Below, one piece after another: positions 16,710-24,134 of a stretch of DNA of 64,000 bases. The DNA lies in the NCBI RefSeq assembly GCF_003628555.1, contig NZ_CP021731.1, forward strand, positions 4,340,001 through 4,404,000, read 5' to 3'. The position numbers and the translations under genes were made by a program. Positions within the stretch are counted from its first letter, which is position 1; each line of letters starts with the position of its first letter. Below the pieces are notes generated by a model. It had not been told where the DNA came from. It saw nothing but the letters and a program-made list of their open reading frames with translations, and made no database searches. The DNA comes from Azoarcus sp. DN11. Lineage in GTDB: Bacteria > Pseudomonadota > Gammaproteobacteria > Burkholderiales > Rhodocyclaceae.

Positions 16710-17357
16710 TCAACGCAGCCCCGACGCGATGCGCGGCGCCGCCGCAGCGAGGTTCCCGGCGCTGCGCGCCTCGGTGAAGCGCTGCCGCATCCGCCGGCCG
16801 TCCGCCAGATAGTCGATGCCGAAGCAATCCAGGCCGAGCAGGTGCGTGCGCGCCGGCACGTTCCCGGCAATCTGCTGCAGCAGCCCGGCCTCCTCCTCGA
16901 CCGCCAGCACGGGCAGCGCCGTCCAGCGCGCCTCCTCGATCCATCCCATGCGCCCCACGCCGCCGATGAAGCGGATGCGCTTCGGGTGCAGGCGGAAGAA
17001 CGCGAAGTCGAGCTCCAGGTACTGCTTCGCGTCCGGCTGGTAGCGCAGGTAACGGGCGCGGAGTTCCGGCGGCGGTTCGAAGCGTTCGACATCGCCGATC
17101 AGCGTCATGCGCGCCCCGGCCTGGATGTTGCCGTTCTCGGCGCCGACGACCGACACGCTCGCGCGCGGGTCGGCGAGCAGGTTCTTGGTGTGCTCGGCGA
17201 GCAGGCTGATGCAGAACAGCGGGCGGTGCGCCTCGTCGACGACGCAGGGCAGCGCGGTCGCATACGGATAGCCGGCGAGCTGCGTCGAAAGCGTCGCCAG
17301 CGTGGCGTGCCCCGCTTCGTGCAGCAGGTGGATGGCGGGGTCGACGGAGAGGTTCAT
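16710..17357 (-). CDS. HugZ-like pyridoxamine 5'-phosphate oxidase-fold protein
   Basis: The 215-residue product has an N-terminal split-barrel flavin/haem-binding domain (HATLATLSTQLAGYPYATAL, LLAEHTKNLLADPRASV) and a C-terminal DUF2470-like alpha/beta part. This is the layout of HugZ/HutZ haem-utilisation proteins and of uncharacterised PPOX-family proteins. I start it at the ATG at 17357 because the fold begins there. The HugZ role in haem breakdown is possible given other iron genes in the window, but no diagnostic C-terminal haem-ligand His is obvious. Treat it as a family-level call. Confidence 0.75.
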   Translation of the reverse strand: MNLSVDPAIHLLHEAGHATLATLSTQLAGYPYATALPCVVDEAHRPLFCISLLAEHTKNLLADPRASVSVVGAENGNIQAGARMTLIGDVERFEPPPELRARYLRYQPDAKQYLELDFAFFRLHPKRIRFIGGVGRMGWIEEARWTALPVLAVEEEAGLLQQIAGNVPARTHLLGLDCFGIDYLADGRRMRQRFTEARSAGNLAAAAPRIASGLR

Positions 17358-17436
17358 GTCCGTCACTCTGTCGCCCCCGCCCGCGCACGTCAATGAACTA
17401 TTTCTGCTCCCGCGCCAGAATTCGCCCGCACGCCGC

Positions 17437-18669
17437 TCACAGGGATTTCAGGAATTCGACCAGGTCGGCCTTCTGCTCCGGCGTCAGACTCAGTATGAAC
17501 TGCCTGTCGTAATGGTTCACGACATCCAGCAGCGTCCTGGCGCTGCCGTCGTGGAAGTACGGCGGATGCTGCCACAGCGCACGCAGCGGCGTGGTGCGAT
17601 ACATCTTGGTCGCCGAGCGCTGCGCATAGGCGGGGTCCATCCCCGTCTCGGCGGCGGCGTGCAGCAGCGGCGTGTTCGCGTCCGGGCCGTTCTGCACGTC
17701 GGTATAGGTCGGCGCCATATGGCACGTCCCGCAGCGCCCCACGCCGTTGAAGATCACCTCCCCGCGCTGCGCCGCCGCGTCATTCACCGTTCCCTCCGGC
17801 GGCCGGGGCGCCGGCAGGCTCAGCTGGTAGGCTAGCAGTTCAGGCAGCTTCGGCGTGACGAGATCCGGCGGCGTCTGTACGACGGATATGCCCAGCCGCG
17901 GATCGGAGAAATTGCCGTGCCCGCCCATCTGCGTCACCGCGACGTAGGCATTCCAGTAGGAGACCGGACCGTCGCCCGTATAGATCTCGAAGGGAACGCC
18001 CGCAAGGCCGTAGGCCGGCGGGATCACGACCGGCCCGTTGATGCCGTCGATGTTGAAGCGCGGATCGTAGCGGCCGGGTCCCCAGGAGTTGTAGACCGCC
18101 TTGCGGTCCGGGGGCAGCGCCGGCGACAGCGCGATGATCGCGCCCGGATTCAGGTCGTGATTCGGCCAGCCGTCGAGCCGCTTGCCGATGCCCGGCGCCA
18201 CCGAATTGTCGACGGTCGAATGGCACAGCGCGCAGGTGATGCCGACCCGCTTCAGCACCTGGCCCTCGACCTTGCCGACGACACCGACGACGGCATCGCG
18301 CCGCAACAGCTCCACCGTCGTCGCGGGATCGTTGAGGTCGACCCTGGCGAGGAAACCCGTCGGCAGCTTGGTCGCATCCACCTTCAGTCCGACGGAAAGC
18401 GCAACCAGCGGACTCACTATCGCGGGGATCACCTCGTGCATCCGCAGCGTGTCAGTCCATAGCTGCTCGTCGCCGAACGTGTCGAAACGGAAAATGTACT
18501 GCCCCAGGTGCCGGTTTCCGCCCGGCATCGCGTCGGACAAGGCCGGCGTCGATGACAGGCCAAGCGCCACGGCCGCCGCAACAGCCGACAGCGTAAGGGC
18601 CGACGCCGCCACGATGCGGCGCCGTGCCGGCTTCCGCACTGCGGAAGCGGAATCGATGCGTTTGTTCAT
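17437..18669 (-). CDS. Periplasmic dihaem cytochrome c
   Basis: The 410-residue product has an N-terminal signal sequence (Arg-rich RKPARRR, then a hydrophobic Ala/Leu stretch, cleavage near TPALSDA). Two covalent haem sites are present: CALCH at 146-150 and CGTCH at 313-317. The second half (RTTPLRALWQHPPYFHDGSA) resembles the MauG/cytochrome c peroxidase-like cytochromes, where a distal Met or His and a conserved HDG loop occur. It is a single gene with no obvious partner. An electron-transfer or peroxidase-like role is inferred; the natural donor or substrate is unknown. Confidence 0.83.
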   Translation of the reverse strand: MNKRIDSASAVRKPARRRIVAASALTLSAVAAAVALGLSSTPALSDAMPGGNRHLGQYIFRFDTFGDEQLWTDTLRMHEVIPAIVSPLVALSVGLKVDATKLPTGFLARVDLNDPATTVELLRRDAVVGVVGKVEGQVLKRVGITCALCHSTVDNSVAPGIGKRLDGWPNHDLNPGAIIALSPALPPDRKAVYNSWGPGRYDPRFNIDGINGPVVIPPAYGLAGVPFEIYTGDGPVSYWNAYVAVTQMGGHGNFSDPRLGISVVQTPPDLVTPKLPELLAYQLSLPAPRPPEGTVNDAAAQRGEVIFNGVGRCGTCHMAPTYTDVQNGPDANTPLLHAAAETGMDPAYAQRSATKMYRTTPLRALWQHPPYFHDGSARTLLDVVNHYDRQFILSLTPEQKADLVEFLKSL

Positions 18670-18780
18670 GATGCACTCCTCCTCGGCCCGGAAGAGGCAT
18701 CGTCACGCAGGAATGCGGCGCACCCCCTCCACTTGCTGCCGATTAGATGGAGTGCGCGATCGAAAGGTTACAGTGGCCGT

Positions 18781-19182
18781 TCAGCGCTTGACCTCGAGCA
18801 GTTCGACGACGAAGGTCAGCGTGCTGTTGGGCGGAATCGTCCCGGGGATACCGCGCGCGCCATACGCGGTCTGCGGCGGGCAGGTGATGCGCACCGATCC
18901 GCCCGGCTTCATCAGCTGCAGCACCTCGGTCCAGCACGGGATCACGCCGCCGACCGGGAACTCGGCCGGCTGCCCGCGGCTGTAGGAGCTGTCGAACTCG
19001 CGCCCGTTCGAGAGCGTGCCCTGGTAATGCACGCGCACGACGTCCGTCTTCGTCGGTGCGGTACCGTTCCCTTCCTTGTAGCGCTCGATCGTCACGCCGG
19101 ACGGCAGGGTCTCCGCCGCCGGTCCGGCCGCCCCGGCCGAGAGTGTGAAACCTGCAAGCAGAACCGCAACGTATGCGCGCAT
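18781..19182 (-). CDS. Periplasmic FKBP-type peptidyl-prolyl isomerase
   Basis: The 133-residue product has a Sec signal peptide (MRAYVAVLLAGFTLSAGAAG) and one FKBP domain with the expected active-site residues: VRVHYQGTLSNGREFDSSY, FPVGGVIPCWTEVLQLMKPG and GIPPNSTLTFVVELL-type ending. It catalyses proline cis-trans isomerisation and would assist folding in the periplasm. It lacks the dimerisation helices of Mip/FkpA. It is monocistronic. There is an unusual Cys in IPCW at the place where many homologues have a Gly or Ala. Confidence 0.88.
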   Translation of the reverse strand: MRAYVAVLLAGFTLSAGAAGPAAETLPSGVTIERYKEGNGTAPTKTDVVRVHYQGTLSNGREFDSSYSRGQPAEFPVGGVIPCWTEVLQLMKPGGSVRITCPPQTAYGARGIPGTIPPNSTLTFVVELLEVKR

Positions 19183-19362
19183 CGGGACTTCCCTCCTGTG
19201 ATCGGTGACGAAAATGCCATTCCGCGTAATTTAAGTCGAAAACCCACCCGCGTGCATCCCATCGCCGTCTGCCGCGCCAGGCGGGGCGCTCGTATGCGGC
19301 ATATCCCGGCAGGATGCGCGCCGCAATCCTGCGCAGCGACAGGGGCGAAAGCCAAGGCGGCG

Positions 19363-19809
19363 TCAGTCCGGAATCTCCGGCTCGACGAGGCGCGCCAGAT
19401 GGTCGAGCGACTCCTGCCAGCCGAGGTAGCAGAACTCCGTCGGGATCGCCTCGGGGATGCCTTCCTGCACGACGTTCATTTCCGCCCCGCAGGCCACCGC
19501 GCGCAGGGTGACGGTCGTCACCATCTCGCCGGGCAGATCGGCGGAATCGAACTTGTCGGTGTAGCGGATGCGCTCGTTCGGCATCAGCTCCAGATAGCGG
19601 CCGCCGAAGGAATGGCCGTTGCCCGTGCTGAAGTTCCTGAATGCCATCCTGAACGTACCGCCGACCCGGGCTTCCAGATGGTCGACCTGGCAGGTGAAAC
19701 CGTTGGGCGGCAGCCATCGGGCGAGGGCCTCCGCATCGAGGAAGGCACGGTAGATTTTCTCGGGTTTTGCACGCAGCACGCGGTGCAGGCGGACGGTACC
19801 GGTCGGCAT
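19363..19809 (-). CDS. SRPBCC / AHSA1-domain protein
   Basis: The 148-residue product has the START-like AHSA1 fold. It opens with LHRVLRAKPEKIYRAFLDAE and continues with ALARWLPPNGF, VGGTFRMAFRN and a closing amphipathic helix (GWQESLDHLARLVE). The start at 19809 is fixed by AAGGAGAG just upstream. These proteins bind hydrophobic ligands or act as small chaperone-like factors, and no enzyme function can be assigned. It is a single gene between the FKBP gene and a divergent MlaD-like gene. Confidence 0.82.
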   Translation of the reverse strand: MPTGTVRLHRVLRAKPEKIYRAFLDAEALARWLPPNGFTCQVDHLEARVGGTFRMAFRNFSTGNGHSFGGRYLELMPNERIRYTDKFDSADLPGEMVTTVTLRAVACGAEMNVVQEGIPEAIPTEFCYLGWQESLDHLARLVEPEIPD

Positions 19810-20077
19810 GATCTCTCCTTTCGTCGGGGTCGGCGTCGCGGCTGTCGTCGCCGCTTTCCATACCTTAGTCGACCGCCGGCGCAGCAGATCGGCCGTTACG
19901 GAAATTTTCCACTGAGCATCGCGCCTCCCGCACAGGAACCATCTCTTTTTCGCCGGTGTCTCCATGCGATACGGGACACCATCGCAAGGGCTGTCGCCCC
20001 CTCGCGGCGGTCGAACGCTCCACCGGCGAAAACTTCACTGCGTTCGCCGCCCCACCGTATCGCCGAAGCAGAACAAG

Positions 20078-20989
20078 ATGAAGCTTGATGCGGAAAACAA
20101 GGCCAGACTCGCGTTCGCCGCGTTCCTGCTGCTCCTGGCGGCAGGCGGACTCGGCTGGTACCTGCTGGCGGCCGGCCACTACACGCTCTACCAGATCCGG
20201 ACAAACGACCCGGTCTCGGGACTGATTCCCGACGCGCCGGTCGAGTACCACGGCGTGGACGTCGGCAAGGTCGAGCGCGTCGAACTGATCGACTCGCGCT
20301 CGATCCGCGTCGTGCTCGCCGTCCGCGAGGACGCCCCGGTGAGCGCGGCGACCGTCGCGACGATCACGAGCCGCGGGGTCGCGACGCGCGGCTTCACCGG
20401 CTACGTCTACATTGCCCTCGAGGACGCCGGCACCGGCTCCGGCCCGCTCGTCGCGCGCCCCGGCGAGCCGTATCCGACGATTCCGACGGCCGCGTCGAAA
20501 TCGATGAGCCTCGATCTGCTGATCAGCCAGCTGAACGACAACGTCCAGTCGCTGACCGGGCTCGTGCACGACCTCCTCGACCACGACACGATCGCCGCGC
20601 TGAAGGAATCGGCGGGCAATCTGCAGCAACTCACGAAGACGCTCGCAGACAACAACGCCCGCCTGAACACGCTGATCGCCAACGGCGAGGCCGCGAGCCG
20701 CCGGCTGCAGCCGCTGTTGCAATCGAGCCAGCACACCATCGACTCGTTGCAGCCGCTGGTGCGCTCGAGCCAGGATGTCGTCGCTGCGATGCAGCCGCTG
20801 GTGCGATCGAGCCGCGACACGGTCGACGCGCTGCAGCTCCAGCTGGTGCCGCAAGCCTACCGGGTGCTCACCGAGCTCGACGAACTGGCGGTGTCGCTCG
20901 ACGGCATCGCCGACAAGGTCTCCAAGGATCCCCTGTCGGTCGTCCGTGCCGCCCCGGCGCGGCGCCCCGGACCGGGGGAGCGGCCATGA
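20078..20989 (+). CDS. MlaD/MCE-family lipid-transport protein, orphan
   Basis: The 303-residue product has one N-terminal membrane helix (LAFAAFLLLLAAGGLGWYLL), an MCE domain (about 40-130: VSGLIPDAPVEYHGVDVGKV, ITSRGVATRGFTGYVYIAL) and a helical tail. The tail contains three 14-residue repeats (consensus xLQPLVRSSQDTVD, nt 20702-20827). MCE proteins form the periplasmic barrel of phospholipid ABC transporters. Here no permease (MlaE) or ATPase (MlaF) gene adjoins; only the outer-membrane lipoprotein gene follows with a 4-bp overlap. It must use components encoded elsewhere or work without them. I take the ATG at 20078; an in-frame extension upstream looks non-coding. Confidence 0.82.
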   Translation: MKLDAENKARLAFAAFLLLLAAGGLGWYLLAAGHYTLYQIRTNDPVSGLIPDAPVEYHGVDVGKVERVELIDSRSIRVVLAVREDAPVSAATVATITSRGVATRGFTGYVYIALEDAGTGSGPLVARPGEPYPTIPTAASKSMSLDLLISQLNDNVQSLTGLVHDLLDHDTIAALKESAGNLQQLTKTLADNNARLNTLIANGEAASRRLQPLLQSSQHTIDSLQPLVRSSQDVVAAMQPLVRSSRDTVDALQLQLVPQAYRVLTELDELAVSLDGIADKVSKDPLSVVRAAPARRPGPGERP

Positions 20990-21594
20990 CGCGCGCGCGC
21001 CACGCCGCGCTGTGCATGATGCTGGCGGCCGCGCTGTCGGGTGGCTGCACGCTGCTCGCGCCGCCCGGCGCCGAGCCCGACAAGGAGATGCTGACCGCGA
21101 TCCCATCCGAGCTTCCGGCCCGCCCGCGCCGCGACGCGACCCTGCTGGTGTTTCCGCCCGAGGCGAACGCGATCTACGACACGGCCCTGATGGCCTACGT
21201 CGACCAGCCCGGCCGCATCGCCTATTTCAGCCGCACCGAATGGGCCGCGCGGCCCTCGCAGATGCTCAGGGGGCTGCTGCTGCGGACCCTGGACCGGTCG
21301 GGCTATGTCGGCGCCGTCGTCACGCCGCCCTACGCGGGGCGCATCGGCTGCGCGCTGCGCACCGAGATCACGGCGTTCGAACAGGACTTCACGACCGAAC
21401 CGCCGGCCTTCCACCTTGCGCTGCGCGTCAGCCTGATCCCGGCCGGGGACGGCGCCGGCGTCACCACCCGGGAAGTCGAACTGCGCGAACCGCTGGCCGA
21501 ACGGACAGCACACGGCGGCGCCGCCGCCGCGAACGCGGCTATCGCGAAGGCGCTGAAGGAAGTGGCGGAGTTCGTGCACGCCCATGCGAGCTGA
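20986..21594 (+). CDS. ABC-type transport auxiliary lipoprotein (PqiC/LptE-like partner of MCE protein)
   Basis: The 202-residue product has a lipoprotein signal ending in LSGGC (Cys21), then a PqiC-type alpha/beta domain with the alternating strand pattern around RIAYFSRTEWAARPSQMLRG. Such lipoproteins sit on the outer membrane and pair with MCE proteins. The start overlaps the stop of the MlaD-like gene (ATGA). Its last 56 bp overlap the 3' end of the convergent cytochrome b561 gene. Confidence 0.8.
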   Translation: MTRARHAALCMMLAAALSGGCTLLAPPGAEPDKEMLTAIPSELPARPRRDATLLVFPPEANAIYDTALMAYVDQPGRIAYFSRTEWAARPSQMLRGLLLRTLDRSGYVGAVVTPPYAGRIGCALRTEITAFEQDFTTEPPAFHLALRVSLIPAGDGAGVTTREVELREPLAERTAHGGAAAANAAIAKALKEVAEFVHAHAS

Positions 21595-22165
21595 GACCGC
21601 CGGCGCCGGCCCGTGCGGGCAGCATCTTCCGCAGCGTCTCGTCGCGCAGCACGAAATGATGCTCCAGCGCCGCGCCGACGTGCAGGGCGACCAGCAGCGT
21701 CAGCGTGTAACCCAGCCACTGGTGGAGCGCCAGCAGGAAGCGGAACAGGTATTCGTCGTAACGGACCATATCCGGCAGGTAGAACAGGCCGAAGAACGAC
21801 ACCGGGATGCCTGCCGCGGACGACATCACCCAGCCCGTGACGGGCTGCGCGAGCATCAGCGCGTACAGGCACAGGTGCACGAAGCGCGCCGTGACCTGCT
21901 GCCATTCCGGCAGGCCCGCGACGAGCCGCGGCAGCGCACTGCCGAGCCGCCACGCGAGCCGCAGCACCACGAGCATCAGCGCGAGGATGCCGAGTTCCTT
22001 GTGCAGCAACACGAGGCGGATCTTCGTCTGGTCGAAACCGACGTCGGGCAGCTGCGCCATGTAGAGGCCGAGCACGACCAGCCCCGCCAGCAGGCCCGCC
22101 ATCGCCCAGTGAAGGGTCATGGCCACGATGCCGTAACATTGCTTCGTGTTGCCGAGAGGCGTCAT
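21539..22165 (-). CDS. Cytochrome b561 family membrane protein
   Basis: The 208-residue product has four hydrophobic helices with His ligands in the expected places (VAMTLHWAMAG, LVLLHKELGILAL, ARFVHLCLYALML, LHQWLGYTL ... ALHVGAALEHHF). This is the bacterial b561 (CybB) group, a dihaem quinol/superoxide electron carrier in the inner membrane. The start at 22165 is fixed by GGAGG about ten bases upstream. The 3' end runs 56 bp into the convergent lipoprotein gene. It is divergent from the thioredoxin-CcdA pair. Confidence 0.85.
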   Translation of the reverse strand: MTPLGNTKQCYGIVAMTLHWAMAGLLAGLVVLGLYMAQLPDVGFDQTKIRLVLLHKELGILALMLVVLRLAWRLGSALPRLVAGLPEWQQVTARFVHLCLYALMLAQPVTGWVMSSAAGIPVSFFGLFYLPDMVRYDEYLFRFLLALHQWLGYTLTLLVALHVGAALEHHFVLRDETLRKMLPARAGAGGLSSHGRARTPPLPSAPSR

Positions 22166-22354
22166 CGCCGCGATTTCCTCCGGAAAACCGCCACTGCGCT
22201 TCGACATGCACGACCGCGCAAAGCTCCCGCCCGCTCGCTTCGCATCGCCCGTCCGGGCAGGGAAAATGAAAGTTTCGTCATACGCGAACCCTTCCACCCC
22301 TCTGTCACGTCTTAGTGATATCCCCACCACCCGCAAAGCCCTGAAGGAGGCACC

Positions 22355-22741
22355 ATGAAAATCCTGTACGTTCCCGTGGCGATCGCGCTGGCGACGCTCA
22401 CGTCGCTCGCCGCCGCGGGCGAGATCAAGCCCTATACCGCGCAAGCGTTCGACCAGCTCACCGGCGCGGGCAAACCCGTGGTGGTCGATGTCAGCGCCAC
22501 GTGGTGCCCCACCTGCAAGGCGCAGAAGCCCATCCTCGACGGGCTGATGAAACAGCCCGCCTATCGCGACGTCACCCTGCTCACCGTCGACTTCGACGCC
22601 AACCAGGCGGCGCTCAAGCGCTTCAAGGTCAGGATGCAGAGCACGCTCGTCGCCTTCAAGGGCGCCACCGAAGTGGCGCGCTCGGTCGGCGACACCACCC
22701 CCGAGGGGCTCGAACGCCTCATCAGGAAGACGGTCGACTGA
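22355..22741 (+). CDS. Periplasmic thioredoxin-family protein
   Basis: The 128-residue product has a signal peptide (MKILYVPVAIALATLTSLAAAG) and a thioredoxin domain with the active site ATWCPTC (Cys51, Cys54). It resembles the C-terminal domain of DsbD and takes electrons from a CcdA-type membrane protein to reduce periplasmic disulfides. The next gene, encoding such a CcdA protein, overlaps by one base. A strong AAGGAGG ribosome site precedes the ATG. Confidence 0.88.
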   Translation: MKILYVPVAIALATLTSLAAAGEIKPYTAQAFDQLTGAGKPVVVDVSATWCPTCKAQKPILDGLMKQPAYRDVTLLTVDFDANQAALKRFKVRMQSTLVAFKGATEVARSVGDTTPEGLERLIRKTVD

Positions 22742-23469
22742 TGCAATTCGGATTCGGCGCCTACGGACTGGGCCTCCTTGCCGGGTTGCTGTCGACGCTT
22801 TCGCCTTGCGTGCTGCCGCTCATCCCCATCCTGCTCGGTTCGGCGGCGAATGCGCATCCGCGCGCGCCGCTGGCGCTCGCCGGCGGGTTGGCCATTTCCT
22901 ACGCGGTGCTCGGCAGCCTGCTGGCCTGGGCCGGATCGGCGCTGGATATCGATGCGGGCCTCTTTCGCAACGGCGCCGCGCTGCTGCTCGCCCTGCTCGG
23001 CCTCGTCCTGCTGTCGGACAGCCTGCAACGGCGCTTCGCCACCGCTGCTGCCGGCCTGGGCGATACCGGCAGCAGCCTCCTGACGCGGATACAGCCGGAC
23101 GGCCTGCGCGGTCAGTTCGCCATCGGCCTCGTCCTCGGTGTCGTGTGGAGCCCCTGCGTCGGCCCCACGCTGGGCGCGGCGGTCGTGCTCGCCAGCCAGG
23201 GGGCGCAATTGCCGCAGGTGGCGCTGCTCATGGGCCTCTTCGGACTCGGCGCCGCACTGCCGGTCGTCGCCCTCGCCTACGTGTCGCGTGCGGCGGTGAC
23301 GCGGATGCGAAGCACGCTCATGCAGGCCGGCAAAAATGGCAAAATCGGATTGGGTATCGTCATGGTGGTCATCGCCGGACTCATCCTGAGCGGGACCGAC
23401 AAGACCGCGGAAGCGTGGCTGCTGGACCATTCGCCCGCCTGGCTCACGACGCTGACCACGCGTTTCTGA
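22741..23469 (+). CDS. CcdA/DsbD-like transmembrane thiol-disulfide carrier
   Basis: The 242-residue product has six hydrophobic helices. The paired Cys are in LSTLSPCVLPLIP (helix 1) and VVWSPCVGPTLG (helix 4), which is the CcdA signature. It passes reducing power from cytoplasmic thioredoxin across the membrane to the periplasmic thioredoxin encoded just upstream (1-bp overlap). The pair together amounts to a split DsbD. It could serve cytochrome c maturation or repair; no ccm gene is nearby. Confidence 0.88.
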   Translation: MQFGFGAYGLGLLAGLLSTLSPCVLPLIPILLGSAANAHPRAPLALAGGLAISYAVLGSLLAWAGSALDIDAGLFRNGAALLLALLGLVLLSDSLQRRFATAAAGLGDTGSSLLTRIQPDGLRGQFAIGLVLGVVWSPCVGPTLGAAVVLASQGAQLPQVALLMGLFGLGAALPVVALAYVSRAAVTRMRSTLMQAGKNGKIGLGIVMVVIAGLILSGTDKTAEAWLLDHSPAWLTTLTTRF

Positions 23470-23550
23470 CGCCTGCGCGGGACCCCGGCGCGCGACGCCC
23501 CGCCGACATCGCGCCGACGCGCGTTTTGAAGTTCCAATCGAGACTGAATA

Positions 23551-24102
23551 ATGTACGAGCTTGACGCCGCCGCCACACACGCCATCAACAGCCTTGCCGG
23601 CGCGAGCACGGCCATCGACGCCCTGATGATCTGGACCTCGGCGATCGGCGTGCCGATCCTCGTGCTCGCGGTCGCCGGACAATGGTGGGTCCGGAACGAG
23701 CGGGCGCACACCCGCCACGTCCTCATCGCGACGGGGTTCTCCTTTCTCGCCGGCCTCGCCCTCAACCAGTTCATCCTGCTGTTCGCGCACCGCATGCGCC
23801 CCTACGATGCGGGCGTCACGCACCTGTTGATCGCAGCCAGCCCGGACTACTCCTTTCCCTCCGATCACGCGACGGCGAGCTTCGCCATCCCCGCCGCCCT
23901 GCTGCTGCACGGGTTCCGCCGGCGCAGCCTTGCCTTCCTGGCCGCGGCGCTGTTGATCGCCTTCTCCCGTGTGTACGTCGGCACCCATTACCTCGGCGAC
24001 GTGCTGGGCGGTGCGGCCACCGCCCTCGTCGCCGCCGCGCTGGTGTGCCGCTTCCACCGTGAAGGCTCGCGGCTCGACGGCCTGCTGACCCGCATCTGGT
24101 AA
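23551..24102 (+). CDS. PAP2-family membrane phosphatase (BcrC-like)
   Basis: The 183-residue product has five or six helices and the three phosphatase motifs: HRMRPYDAG (with the Arg-Pro of motif 1), PSDHA (motif 2, His) and SRVYVGTHYLGDV (motif 3). The spacing fits BcrC-type undecaprenyl diphosphatases, which recycle the peptidoglycan carrier lipid on the periplasmic side. It precedes another PAP2-containing gene and dgkA, so a lipid-phosphate recycling cluster is likely. Confidence 0.85.
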   Translation: MYELDAAATHAINSLAGASTAIDALMIWTSAIGVPILVLAVAGQWWVRNERAHTRHVLIATGFSFLAGLALNQFILLFAHRMRPYDAGVTHLLIAASPDYSFPSDHATASFAIPAALLLHGFRRRSLAFLAAALLIAFSRVYVGTHYLGDVLGGAATALVAAALVCRFHREGSRLDGLLTRIW

Positions 24103-24134
24103 TCGCCGGCACCCGATCGAAGCCGGGGATTCCA

